From assembly GCA_964479585.1 (NCBI GenBank), contig CAYZMP010000042.1, positions 1 to 15,557 of the forward strand: a DNA stretch of 15,557 nucleotides. The letters are read 5' to 3'. Source of the stretch: UBA6182 sp964479585. Its GTDB lineage: Bacteria; Bacillota_I; Bacilli_A; Erysipelotrichales; Erysipelotrichaceae. Below, piece after piece: positions 1-7,629 of this stretch (its first letter is position 1; the number at the start of each line of letters is the position of its first letter). Both the position numbers and the translations under genes were made by a program. The notes under the pieces were generated by a model. The model was not told where the DNA came from and ran no database searches. It saw only the letters and a list, made by a program, of their open reading frames with translations.

Positions 1-321
1 TTTCTCAATTCTCATTATTTGTTAAGTTTTATTGCGCTTAACTAGAAAACTGACCATAATAACTGACTTTGTACTATTTTAGTAATCAATTAAGTATACT
101 TTTTGTTACGTTTGTCTTTATTATGAAATTATAATAGTGTTTTTACATTTGGTTGTGAATAATTGAAGCACAACATGCGAATTAACTTCAGTCTATAAAG
201 GCTGTAAGCTTTCATAAACGCTCATTGTCGTATGTAAAGATTGTGGTGTAAATAATAACTATGTACTTTAACTATCGCCATACAAGCCACTATAAGCTAC
301 TGTAATTACAACAAACAATGT
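1..321. other. Intergenic stretch without a supportable gene
   Basis: This AT-rich stretch lies downstream of the DXS-like gene (minus strand). I find no open reading frame with a credible ribosome binding site, no tRNA-like fold and no clear intrinsic terminator with a U-tract. In many Bacillota, tlyA, argR and recN follow dxs, and they are not here. The transcript end of the minus-strand operon must lie in this stretch or beyond the window edge. Confidence 0.5.
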
Positions 322-2025
322 TTAGTTGCGACCTTTTTGAATAATCTCAATCAATGAGTTTGTGTCTATTTTATTCTCTTTTTTAATTTGAATCGTGCTA
401 AAAGCATATTTCAATGGTTTTTCTATACCGACTCGTTCTAAGGACACTTGGCGATTTTCTTGTTTGTAAAATTCTACAATTTTTAAATATAAACCTCCGG
501 TTTTATCATCACTTTCATAAACAAGGATATCAATGTTTTTGTTTGCTAAAACCGTAAGTAGTTCTGTATCGATTGGTTCAATAAATCGAGCATTAATAAC
601 TAATATTTCTAGTTCATTGCTTTTAGCACGACTTGATAATGAGCTAACCATTTCCCCATAGCAAATCACAATCTTTTGTGCATTAGGATGACTATATTCA
701 ATGGTCCATGATCCAATTGGTAGTTTTGATACTATTGTGTGTTCAGATATACTAATAGGATGATTAGAAAAACGTAACGCAAAAAATCCTTCATGCAACA
801 TGGCTGTGTGCATTAAATGAAAGGCTTCCTTTTCATCTTTTGTATGAGCAATTACACCATGATTAATGCTTGATAAGACACTTAAATCAAAGACATTAAA
901 GACTGGATTTTGATCATAGTTAATACCAACATTGCTTATAAATAGGCTAATGTTGCCATTATCTAAGCTATTTTCATGATGCAAGACAACACTTGCTTGT
1001 TCGATTTCATGACTATTTAAGATAACCACCACTTTTTGTTGGTTTGAAGCTAGTGTGGTTGCTAAAGACATGATAAAAGATGGAGATGCTGCATGAATAA
1101 ATGATTGCTTTTTCTTTTTCATGGCTTTTTCTAAAGTATCAAAATGATGATTATACGATGTTAAGACAACAAAAGAATCATTATTAGCAAGTGAATCCAA
1201 CAATTTTTGCTCAATCAGTGTTTCATAACTTGTTTTTTGAATTATTGAACTGGTTTTATCTAAGTTGTTTTCTCCTGTTTTTGGTTGAGTTTTAATATGA
1301 ATGACAATCGGACCATCATGGTTTTTCGCAAGGTTAAATGCACCGCTCATTAATTTTAAATCTGTCGCTTCGATTGGTCCTAAATATTCAATGTTTAACT
1401 CATCAAATATACTTTGAGGTGTAATAACGTCTTTTAGTGATTCTTTTACATTGCTTAGTCCCCTTAAAACATTGTGTCCGACTTTACTATGTTGTAATAG
1501 TCCTTTAACATCCTTTTTTAAATGGGTATATGCTTTTGATGTACGAACAGCAGAAAAGCTTTGACTGATGATTCCCGTACTTTTATAGGATTCAAGTTGA
1601 TTATCGAAATAGACTAAAATAACTTTCTTTTGAGTTTGTCCAATATGATGCAATGCTTCATAAACATCACCAAAAGCCAAAGACTGATGATCAATGACAC
1701 TAACAATATGATGATCCTTATCTAAAAGAGCATGAGCATAGGCTGCTGTTAATGAAAAAAGCACATGAGCGTTTTTCGTTTGAACAAACAAATCATAAAG
1801 ACTTTTAAATTGATGGTTTTCAAATAAAACAATGTCTTGTTTCGCATCAAACACTTTGTGTAACACCAAAACTAGTTCAATAATATCAAGTGATTGTTCA
1901 TCAACGTTTTTGAGATGTTTTTCTTGATTATGTAAAAAAAACCGCAATTGACTCGATAATTGTTTTAGTTGTTTAAATGAATAAGAAGAAAGTAACTCAG
2001 GATTGTCTAAAAACGTTTGTAACAT
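322..2025 (-). CDS. DXS-like protein (1-deoxy-D-xylulose-5-phosphate synthase homologue) lacking catalytic residues
   Basis: The 567-residue protein (DXS is usually about 620-635) is homologous to DXS along its whole length: an N-terminal FLDNPELL-type start, EALHHIG near 123-129, YLGPI at 214-218, LPIGSW at 435-440 and NARFIEPID at 478-486. It sits in the normal dxs position after ispA, separated from it by 1 bp. By hand alignment to the B. subtilis protein, the key sites are changed. The GGH histidine becomes Val41. The second His of GHQxxxHK becomes Leu76. The GHSS segment is deleted by roughly 30 residues. The Mg/TPP-binding GDG becomes Asp-His-Gln at 112-114, although Asn142 of NDN remains. 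The catalytic Glu of AEQHA becomes Pro315 and its His becomes Phe317. The YSTFLQR arginine becomes Gln343. The reading frame is intact with a good SD (AGAGGG), so this is not a recent pseudogene. DXS activity is very unlikely; the true role is unknown. Confidence 0.85.
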   Translation of the reverse strand: MLQTFLDNPELLSSYSFKQLKQLSSQLRFFLHNQEKHLKNVDEQSLDIIELVLVLHKVFDAKQDIVLFENHQFKSLYDLFVQTKNAHVLFSLTAAYAHALLDKDHHIVSVIDHQSLAFGDVYEALHHIGQTQKKVILVYFDNQLESYKSTGIISQSFSAVRTSKAYTHLKKDVKGLLQHSKVGHNVLRGLSNVKESLKDVITPQSIFDELNIEYLGPIEATDLKLMSGAFNLAKNHDGPIVIHIKTQPKTGENNLDKTSSIIQKTSYETLIEQKLLDSLANNDSFVVLTSYNHHFDTLEKAMKKKKQSFIHAASPSFIMSLATTLASNQQKVVVILNSHEIEQASVVLHHENSLDNGNISLFISNVGINYDQNPVFNVFDLSVLSSINHGVIAHTKDEKEAFHLMHTAMLHEGFFALRFSNHPISISEHTIVSKLPIGSWTIEYSHPNAQKIVICYGEMVSSLSSRAKSNELEILVINARFIEPIDTELLTVLANKNIDILVYESDDKTGGLYLKIVEFYKQENRQVSLERVGIEKPLKYAFSTIQIKKENKIDTNSLIEIIQKGRN

Positions 2026-2026
2026 G

Positions 2027-2854
2027 TTAATACCCTCTTTTTGAAATGGATTGAATCAAAGCAACGACGTGCTTATGATCATTCAACGCAGATAACGATT
2101 CAAAAACATCATTAAATGCATTGTTACAAATGGTTTGTGCCTCTTCTTTCCCTTTAAATGAAAGCAATGTTATTTTTTTGTTTTTTGCGTCACTTTTCGA
2201 TTTTCCCAGTTCAGACTCTGTTTTTTCAACTTCTAACAAATCGTCTTGAACTTGAAAAGCAACACCCAATGTTTGACCAATGCTACGATAATTATCTTTT
2301 TTATCCCCTTGATGTGACAATATCGCCCCTATTGCAAAGGCAGCACCAAACAACATTCCAGTTTTGAGTGAAATCATTTTTAAGATAGCATTATTTGAGG
2401 TGAGATAGAAAGGACTCATATCAAAGTGTTGCCCTAAAATCATTCCACTTGCACCACTAGCATACGACAGTTCTTTGATGATAGCAACCTTTTCATCACT
2501 GGTGTATTCACCATCGACAATCACTTCAAATGCTTTTGTTAAGAGTGCATCCCCTGCTAAAATAGCGGTGGCTTCATCAAATTTCTTATGATTAGATAAT
2601 TGATTTCGTCGAAAATCATCATCATCCATGGCCGGTAAATCATCATGAATTAGTGAATAGGTTTGAATCATTTCTAAAGCAACACCACTAGTGTGGGCTA
2701 GCTCTTTATTAAAGCCATAATCTTGTACCATAGCTTCAATGATTAAAGAGCGCAAAAGCTTACTTTTTGCTTGTAGTGAATAGTTCATCGCCTCTTTGAT
2801 GGTCGAATCTGCTTCTTGTGATAAAGCAACGTTAATTTTATCTCTAAGACTCAT
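2027..2854 (-). CDS. ispA: Polyprenyl (farnesyl-type) diphosphate synthase
   Basis: A 275-residue trans-isoprenyl diphosphate synthase, which condenses IPP with allylic diphosphates in the cytoplasm to make farnesyl or similar diphosphates for undecaprenyl-P and quinones. The first Asp-rich motif is HDDLPAMDDDD at 70-80 with FRR after it; a Tyr five residues before the motif (66) fits the farnesyl type. SLKTGMLF is at 162-169 and the second Asp-rich motif, QDDLLEVE, at 203-210 has Glu where Asp is usual. The usual GGKRxRP near the N-terminus is KSKLLRS (30-36), so one arginine is lost. It overlaps xseB by 11 bp and precedes the DXS-like gene. SD GGAGA lies ahead of ATG. The family call is sure; the chain length is inferred. 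Confidence 0.93.
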   Translation of the reverse strand: MSLRDKINVALSQEADSTIKEAMNYSLQAKSKLLRSLIIEAMVQDYGFNKELAHTSGVALEMIQTYSLIHDDLPAMDDDDFRRNQLSNHKKFDEATAILAGDALLTKAFEVIVDGEYTSDEKVAIIKELSYASGASGMILGQHFDMSPFYLTSNNAILKMISLKTGMLFGAAFAIGAILSHQGDKKDNYRSIGQTLGVAFQVQDDLLEVEKTESELGKSKSDAKNKKITLLSFKGKEEAQTICNNAFNDVFESLSALNDHKHVVALIQSISKRGY

Positions 2855-3053
2855 CGCTATTCTCCAACTTCGTTGTTTTTAACATCGTAATTTTTTGCTC
2901 AAATACTGATAACTGCTCATCACAAAAGGTTAAAAGTTCTAATCCTTCTTCAAAAAGTGTGGTAGCTAATGATAACGGTATTTCCCCTTTTTCTAATTGA
3001 TTTAAAATATCTTGAAGTTTGCTCATGGCTTGTTCGAATGTTTTCTCACTCAT
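2844..3053 (-). CDS. xseB: Exodeoxyribonuclease VII small subunit
   Basis: This 69-residue protein is of normal size for XseB, the small helical subunit that binds XseA to form exonuclease VII, which degrades single-stranded DNA into oligonucleotides. The family core LEKGEIPLxxATxLFEEGLELL (about 21-42) is clear, followed by the usual C-terminal helix. The start ATG has an SD (GGGAG) seven bases ahead, inside the end of xseA. Overlaps of 8 bp with xseA and 11 bp with ispA suggest translational coupling and balanced production of the two subunits. Confidence 0.95.
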   Translation of the reverse strand: MSEKTFEQAMSKLQDILNQLEKGEIPLSLATTLFEEGLELLTFCDEQLSVFEQKITMLKTTKLENSDES

Positions 3054-4317
3054 ACAAATCTCCCTCTGTTTGTTCTACTTTACTTTTTATGATGCCATCA
3101 CTAACATGTGTGATGATAATTTCATTGTTAGATACTTGATGTATGCTGCTAATAATTTGATCGTTATGATAGGTGATGCTATATCCTCTTTTAAGTGCTG
3201 ATTGATGAGAATAAGCGTGCAACTGTTTTGCTATGTGCTCAAGTGATGTTCTGTTGGTCTTCACTTGTACTTGCATTGCTAAAAATAATCGTTGCTTAAT
3301 CGTTTCTAATGTTTGCTTTTGATAGATCATTTTTTGAACATGGGTGAACAATCTATTTTTTAATCGTTCAATAGTATGTTTATGTTGGAGTGTCATTGAC
3401 AATGGATCAACAAAGAAACGATGGTTTTTAATGGTATTTAGCGAATGACGATGATAATCTAGTAAACTTGTCATTTTGTTATGCAACGACTCTTGTACCT
3501 TTAATAATGAAAAGTGCACATCATCAACATGAGGTGATGCTAACTCTGCAGCGCCAGTAGGTGTGGGTGCCCTTTTATCGACAACATAATCGACAAGTGT
3601 TAAGTCACTTTCATGCCCTACTCCACTAATAATGGGGGTAGAACACAGCGCTAAGTGTTTAATGACACTTTCATCATTAAATGACCATAAATCTTCAATC
3701 GATCCACCACCACGAACAATTAGTAAAACATCACATGCTTGTTGATCTAATAAAGTGATGGCATCTTTTAGTTGTGTTATTGCTTGAACTCCCTGTACTT
3801 GACTATGCACAAACACAATTTCAGCTATGGGCCATCGTCTTTTTAGTGTCGAAATTACATCATGATATGCTGCACTTTCATAGGAAGTTACTAATCCAAT
3901 TCGCTTTGGGTAGTTAGGTAGCTTCTTTTTCTTGGCTTCATCAAAGTAGCCTTCTTTAGCTAACTTCTTACGTGTTTGTTCTAGTTGAACATACAAATTA
4001 CCAAGTCCAGATAGTTGCATGTCACTAACATAACACTGTAAGTTTCCACCAGCTTCATATAGTGAAATTCTTCCATACACAAGTACTTGATCGCCTTCTT
4101 TAAAAGGAGTTCTTACTTTTTTTGCGGCAGAAGAAAACATCACGCATGAAAGTCGTGCTTTTTCATCTTTTAAAGTAAAATACATATGCTTGTTTGCGCT
4201 AATTGCCACATTAGAAAGTTCGCCAATCATGACTACTTGATTAAGCAACACTTCATTTTCTAAGGTTGATTTAATTAAGGAAACAACCTCACTAACAGCA
4301 ACTGCTTCTTTTCTCAT
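3046..4317 (-). CDS. xseA: Exodeoxyribonuclease VII large subunit
   Basis: The 423-residue protein matches XseA, the catalytic subunit of exonuclease VII. An N-terminal OB-fold (about 8-105) binds single-stranded DNA. The nuclease domain shows RIGLVTS (139-145), RGGGSIEDLW (202-211), SGVGHESD (231-238) and RAPTPTGAAEL (249-259). A long coiled-coil region follows to the C-terminus, where XseB subunits bind. The stop is TGA, which supports standard stop usage in this genome. It overlaps nusB by 4 bp (ATGA) and has a weak SD of its own, so it is probably coupled to nusB translation. folD, often found between nusB and xseA in Bacillota, is absent here. Confidence 0.96.
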   Translation of the reverse strand: MRKEAVAVSEVVSLIKSTLENEVLLNQVVMIGELSNVAISANKHMYFTLKDEKARLSCVMFSSAAKKVRTPFKEGDQVLVYGRISLYEAGGNLQCYVSDMQLSGLGNLYVQLEQTRKKLAKEGYFDEAKKKKLPNYPKRIGLVTSYESAAYHDVISTLKRRWPIAEIVFVHSQVQGVQAITQLKDAITLLDQQACDVLLIVRGGGSIEDLWSFNDESVIKHLALCSTPIISGVGHESDLTLVDYVVDKRAPTPTGAAELASPHVDDVHFSLLKVQESLHNKMTSLLDYHRHSLNTIKNHRFFVDPLSMTLQHKHTIERLKNRLFTHVQKMIYQKQTLETIKQRLFLAMQVQVKTNRTSLEHIAKQLHAYSHQSALKRGYSITYHNDQIISSIHQVSNNEIIITHVSDGIIKSKVEQTEGDLYE

Positions 4318-4718
4318 ACGTTATCCAACAACCCATTGATCATCTTGTAACTTTGATCTGATGCATATAATTTTGCAATTTCAACGGCTTCATTAATTAT
4401 AACTGCTTTATCATCAAGCTCATACACTAACTCACTAATAGCCATAAACAAGATGGCTTGTTCGACTAAGTCCAAACGTGAAAATGTCCACCCTTTTTTA
4501 AGCAATGAATTAATTTTGTTAATGATAAGTTGTTGATTATCAATCGCATCAACCATCATTTGTTTTGTTACATCGTTAATGGTTGCATACTCATCATCAG
4601 TGGCTTCATCCACAAATGACTCTTGAAAATCTTGTATTATATCTAATATGTCTCTTTTATTAAAAAAGTACATATAAAAACAAACAATTGCGGTAATTCG
4701 CTGTTTGCGACGGCTCAT
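4314..4718 (-). CDS. nusB: Transcription antitermination protein NusB
   Basis: A 134-residue all-helical NusB. It binds NusE/S10 and boxA RNA to form the antitermination complex on rRNA operons. It begins MSRRKQRITAI and has the family's conserved C-terminal part, KKGWTFSRLDLVEQAILFMA followed by an ELVY..AVIINEAVEIAK-type helix. I chose the ATG at 4716-4718 over the one at 4736: the six extra codons read ATG-TAT-GGA-GGA-TTT-ACT, which is the SD sequence (GGAGGA, six bases from the chosen start) translated. The stop overlaps xseA. It follows asp23 after a short gap that holds an intrinsic terminator, so it may have a promoter of its own. Confidence 0.93.
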   Translation of the reverse strand: MSRRKQRITAIVCFYMYFFNKRDILDIIQDFQESFVDEATDDEYATINDVTKQMMVDAIDNQQLIINKINSLLKKGWTFSRLDLVEQAILFMAISELVYELDDKAVIINEAVEIAKLYASDQSYKMINGLLDNV

Positions 4719-4739
4719 AGTAAATCCTCCATACACCTT

Positions 4740-4770
4740 ATTTTATCATAAGTAAACACTAAGACATCAA
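4740..4770 (-). promoter_or_regulatory. Possible weak promoter for the nusB operon
   Basis: Just downstream of the asp23 terminator, the minus strand carries TTGATG, then either TATGAT after 14 bp or TAAAAT after 19 bp. Neither spacing is ideal, so this is a tentative call. It is supported mainly by the strong terminator directly upstream of the operon. Confidence 0.3.
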
Positions 4771-4791
4771 AAAAAAAGCCCGTAGGGCTTA
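4768..4791 (-). terminator. Intrinsic terminator after asp23
   Basis: On the minus strand a perfect 6-bp stem AAGCCC/GGGCTT with a TAC loop is followed by an unbroken run of T residues. The first stem bases overlap the TAA stop of asp23. It would end most asp23 transcripts before nusB, or act as a partial terminator within a longer operon. Confidence 0.8.
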
Positions 4792-5112
4792 AAATACAAA
4801 ACCATCGACATTAATATCAACACTTGTGCTTTGATAATCCGTCATATCCTTGATTGTCTTAGCAATTTTTTCTTGCAAGCGATCCACGATACGATTAACA
4901 TTTTTCCCATATTTAATGTTAACATCAACACTTATATAAAGCTTATTGTTGTTAATTTTAACATTGATTGGTTTCGAGAATTTGCTGCTAACTAAAGAAG
5001 CATCTTCATCTTCTTCAATCGTATAAGAAGTGATCAATTCAAATGCATGTTTCGTAATTGCGATAATGCCTAAATCTTCGTTTTGTTTTAACTGAATGTA
5101 TTCATTTGCCAT
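4789..5112 (-). CDS. Asp23/Gls24 family envelope-stress protein (YqhY-like)
   Basis: The 107-residue protein belongs to the Asp23/Gls24 (DUF322) family. It has an N-terminal DLGIIAITKHAFELI segment, a central stretch of beta strands (PINVKINNNKLYISVDVNIKYG) and the typical C-terminal amphipathic VDRLQEKIAKTIKDMT helix, then VDINVDGFVF. Its place next to nusB is that of yqhY in Bacillus and Staphylococcus, where the protein is linked to the regulation of fatty acid synthesis (acetyl-CoA carboxylase); that role is known of the family and is not shown here. SD AGGTGA precedes the ATG. It ends in its own terminator. Confidence 0.88.
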   Translation of the reverse strand: MANEYIQLKQNEDLGIIAITKHAFELITSYTIEEDEDASLVSSKFSKPINVKINNNKLYISVDVNIKYGKNVNRIVDRLQEKIAKTIKDMTDYQSTSVDINVDGFVF

Positions 5113-5141
5113 ATTTTTTCACCTGCGCTTATTTTAACATA

Positions 5142-5150
5142 ATTGTACCA
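5142..5150 (-). promoter_or_regulatory. Extended -10 promoter of asp23
   Basis: The minus strand reads TGGTACAAT, an extended -10 (TGn plus TACAAT). It would start transcription about 22 bases ahead of the asp23 ATG, leaving room for the AGGTGA ribosome binding site. No good -35 lies at normal spacing, as is usual for extended -10 promoters. Confidence 0.5.
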
Positions 5151-5202
5151 CAAATAGAATAAAGATGAGCAAATGAAGGTACACTCGACCTGTTTTCTTT
5201 TT

Positions 5203-5230
5203 GAAATGGTTTGATTACTCAAACCACTTC
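5203..5230 (-). other. Hairpin over the stop codon of the ABC binding-protein gene
   Basis: TGGTTTGA and TCAAACCA form a perfect 8-bp dyad, extended past one mismatch by GAA/TTC. The TAA stop of the binding-protein gene lies in the GTAA loop. The minus-strand side is followed by A-rich and not T-rich sequence, so it does not look like a normal intrinsic terminator. It could protect the mRNA 3' end or mark factor-dependent termination. Confidence 0.45.
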
Positions 5231-5967
5231 GCTACTAATGCATCTAATGTTCCATCTTCTTTTAAAACATCAATTGCCGCATTAATATCTTCTAATAATT
5301 CTGAATCAACAGGTAGTGCTACTGAAACACCATTTACTTCAATAAGGTATTCTTCAATAAGCTCGTTAGTTAACTCAAAGGTTACTAACGTATCGAATTG
5401 ATTGGTGTACTCTTTCGCTGTTGGACCTTCAATGACAACAAAGTCAAGGCGTCCAGTCGTAATTTCAAGAACCATTTGAGAAACACTAGAACGTTGATCA
5501 ATGGTTAGGTTTAGTTGATCTTTTAATTGATTCACCATTTGTTCTTGAATCGTTCCGATTTGAACACCAACACTTTTATTGGCAAGTTCATCACTATTTG
5601 TAATGCCACTGTCTTTTAGTGTCAGTACAAAAAACGGACTTTCTTCTGCACCTACATAATATGATTGAGAAAACAAAGCATTACGAGCAGGATCTGGCGA
5701 AATAGCCGCAAGAGCCATATCACCACGACCAGCGTTTAGCGAGGCAATGATTCCATCAAAATCCATGTCTTGCCACTCGATTTCAACATTCAATTGTGCT
5801 GCCAATGCTTCTCCAAATTCGATATCAAAGCCTATAAGATTTCCAGATTCATCGACCATTTCATATGGATAATAACCTGAACTTGTTAAAACGATAAGTT
5901 TTTCTTTGTTTGAAGAACAACCGGATAATACGATGAGAGTAAGTAATAATAATGTAAGTTTTTTCAT
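5215..5967 (-). CDS. Amino-acid ABC transporter, substrate-binding lipoprotein (probable arginine/basic amino acid)
   Basis: The 250-residue family-3 extracellular solute-binding protein captures a polar amino acid outside the cell and hands it to the membrane permease. It has a lipoprotein signal peptide with lipobox LSGC (lipidated Cys17). Family motifs are SSGYYPYEMVDESGNLIGFDIE (29-50), MDFDGIIASLNAGRGDMALA (68-87) and Arg95 in the PARNALFSQSYY segment, the usual ligand-carboxylate arginine. At VVIEGP the usual ligand-amino Asp is replaced by Glu179. It is third in the operon after permease and ATPase, with SD GGAG. The substrate is inferred from the T-box specifier (CGU, Arg), not from the protein itself. 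Confidence 0.92.
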   Translation of the reverse strand: MKKLTLLLLTLIVLSGCSSNKEKLIVLTSSGYYPYEMVDESGNLIGFDIEFGEALAAQLNVEIEWQDMDFDGIIASLNAGRGDMALAAISPDPARNALFSQSYYVGAEESPFFVLTLKDSGITNSDELANKSVGVQIGTIQEQMVNQLKDQLNLTIDQRSSVSQMVLEITTGRLDFVVIEGPTAKEYTNQFDTLVTFELTNELIEEYLIEVNGVSVALPVDSELLEDINAAIDVLKEDGTLDALVAKWFE

Positions 5968-5977
5968 GTTTTTTCTC

Positions 5978-6700
5978 CTATAACATATTGTTTAAAAACT
6001 GTATAGCACGCTCACTTTGCGTGTTTGTAAAGAATGTAGTTGTATCCGCAACTTCGATAATCTGTCCTTTATCCATGTACACAATGACATCAGCGACTTC
6101 TTTAGCGAAGTTCATTTCATGGGTCACTAATATAGAGGTTAATTTCTTTTTCGTAACTTGTTTAATAACATTAAGTACTTCAACTGTCATTTCAGGATCT
6201 AGTGCACTTGTAGGTTCATCAAACAACAAGATGCTTGGTGACATCGCTAATGCACGTGCAATTGCTACCCTTTGTTTTTCACCACCGGATAAGGTGTGCG
6301 GATAATGATCAAGTCGATGATCACAACCGACTTCTTTTAGTTTACTAATGGCAATTTCTTTTGCTTGATTTTCACTCATTTTTTTAACTTTCACTAACGC
6401 AAACATTACGTTTTCTAGTGCTGTTTTATGTTCGAATAAATTAAACGATTGAAACACCATTCCAATTTCTGGTCGTAGTTTTTCTAACTGCTTATGATGT
6501 TTTACAATGTCTACCCCATCAATATCGATGGTTCCTTTTGTAGGCACTTCTAAACCATTAAGCATTCTAAGTAGTGTACTTTTACCACTTCCACTAGAAC
6601 CGATGATGGCGTATGTTTTGTGGTCTTTGAAGGTAACATTAATGTCTTCTAATACGGATAATTGATCAAATGATTTATACACATGATTAACGGTGATCAT
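5978..6700 (-). CDS. Amino-acid ABC transporter, ATP-binding protein
   Basis: A 240-residue polar amino acid uptake ATPase (GlnQ/HisP/ArtP type) that powers the importer from the cytoplasmic face. It has Walker A GSSGSGKST (34-42), Q-loop FQSFNLF (83-89), signature LSGGEKQR (137-144), Walker B ILLFDEPTSALDPE (157-170) and the switch His194 in LVTHEM. Length is typical. It overlaps the permease gene by 14 bp, and the binding-protein gene follows after 10 bp. Its SD (AAGGGAAG) lies inside the permease gene, which suggests coupled translation. Confidence 0.95.
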   Translation of the reverse strand: MITVNHVYKSFDQLSVLEDINVTFKDHKTYAIIGSSGSGKSTLLRMLNGLEVPTKGTIDIDGVDIVKHHKQLEKLRPEIGMVFQSFNLFEHKTALENVMFALVKVKKMSENQAKEIAISKLKEVGCDHRLDHYPHTLSGGEKQRVAIARALAMSPSILLFDEPTSALDPEMTVEVLNVIKQVTKKKLTSILVTHEMNFAKEVADVIVYMDKGQIIEVADTTTFFTNTQSERAIQFLNNML

Positions 6701-7349
6701 AACTAAGCTTCCCTTCTAAGTATTTTCCTGCTAAGGATAATACTTTGTTCATCAAATAATAAACTAAACCTATTAATAAAAGTGGCTCAAATGTTCTAAA
6801 TAGTGTTCCAGAGACAATTTCATATCGTCGCATTAGTTCACTAACTCCAATAAAAGAAGCAATCGATGTTTCTTTTGTTAGCGTGATAAACTCATTAATA
6901 ATAGCTGGTAGTACATTTTTTAAGGCTATTGGAATTACAATAAACAGTGCTATATCTTTTTTAGAAACACCCAAACTAACAGCCGCCTCAATTTGTCCCT
7001 TATCAATCGATTGGATACCTGCTCGTAACACTTCAGATAAATACGCAGCGGAGTTTAACGAAAAGATAATAAAGGCCGATGTTAGTACATTTGGTACAAA
7101 ACCACTTACTATTTGACTAATACCATAATGAAACAGCGCTAACTGAAAAAGAAGTGGTGTTCCTCGAAAGAAGTCAATAATGAATCTAAAAATCTTCGAG
7201 AAAATATTTTCTTTGCTTGTAATAAAACTTAACCCTAAACCTAATATAGTTCCAAATAAAGCACCCACACTAGCAATTTGCAATGTTACAAAGATACCTT
7301 GAAATATATATGGAATGTATGGAACGATTGTGGAAAAATCAATATTCAT
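6687..7349 (-). CDS. Amino-acid ABC transporter, permease
   Basis: A 220-residue HisM/GlnP-type membrane protein with about five hydrophobic spans. It carries the family signature FRGTPLLFQL (61-70) and the ATPase-coupling EAA loop EAAVSLGVSKKD (121-132), followed by VIPIALKNVLPAIINEF. The loop usually reads LPQA where this protein has IPIA. There is a single permease gene, so it probably works as a homodimer. It is the first gene after the T-box leader, with a strong SD (GGAGG, seven bases from ATG). Confidence 0.95.
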   Translation of the reverse strand: MNIDFSTIVPYIPYIFQGIFVTLQIASVGALFGTILGLGLSFITSKENIFSKIFRFIIDFFRGTPLLFQLALFHYGISQIVSGFVPNVLTSAFIIFSLNSAAYLSEVLRAGIQSIDKGQIEAAVSLGVSKKDIALFIVIPIALKNVLPAIINEFITLTKETSIASFIGVSELMRRYEIVSGTLFRTFEPLLLIGLVYYLMNKVLSLAGKYLEGKLSYDHR

Positions 7350-7361
7350 GTCTTTGCCTCC

Positions 7362-7586
7362 TAAAACAAAAAAACGCCCTCAAAAAAGGACGTGAATAAC
7401 GCGGTACCACCTTACTTTCAATCATCATTGATTGACACTCATCGTTAACGCTGATCGCGAAATAGCCTCAATTTTCGACCATTTAGCTCCAAAGCACGTT
7501 CACACATTCTCTACTTCTTGTCTTTCACCAAACCCCAAGTCGCTATATAGTGAGTCATGTGTTACTACTCTTTATCAAAGCTGATG
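7362..7586 (-). ncRNA. T-box leader (tRNA-sensing riboswitch), specifier probably CGU (Arg)
   Basis: Read on the minus strand, a stem I base (AAAG/CTTT), an AGTAGTA segment and a helix ACACAT/ATGTGT carry the distal-loop signature AGCGA-CTTG-GGG...GGTGAAAG-CAAG. After the helix comes GAA-CGT-G-CTTT-GGAGC. By comparison with the well-known glyQS leader (GAAA-GGC-A before the base helix), the specifier triplet is CGU, arginine. The T-box itself is AAGGTGGTACCGCG (7413-7400). A terminator and then a GGAGG site follow. Uncharged tRNA binding should stabilise the antiterminator and switch on the permease-ATPase-binding protein operon. The T-box call is near certain; the specifier is less so (alternatives by a shift: ACG Thr, GUG Val). 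Confidence 0.95.
7368..7393 (-). terminator. T-box leader terminator
   Basis: ACGTCCT and AGGGCGT (one G-T pair) form a 7-bp stem with a T-rich loop, followed by a run of T. The 5' arm is shared with the antiterminator pairing of the T-box element, the standard switch. With no clear terminator after ribF, it may also stop read-through from truB-ribF. Confidence 0.85.
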
Positions 7587-7592
7587 AAAACA

Positions 7593-7620
7593 ATTATACA
7601 CAGATTGTAAAGTTTTGCAA
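7593..7620 (-). promoter_or_regulatory. Promoter of the T-box/ABC operon
   Basis: The minus strand shows TTGCAA (7620-7615), a 16-bp spacer and a consensus TATAAT (7598-7593). It starts just past the ribF stop codon and would begin the transcript about at 7586, right ahead of stem I of the T-box. Confidence 0.75.
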
Positions 7621-7629
7621 GTAGTTTAT

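Noticed and set aside
4719..4736. Longer NusB start at 4736
   Set aside because: The extra codons are the GGAGGA ribosome binding site read as protein.
5203..5230. Dyad at the end of the arginine-type ABC operon as an intrinsic terminator
   Set aside because: The stem is good but the sequence after it on the transcribed strand is A-rich, without a U-tract, so it is listed only as a hairpin.
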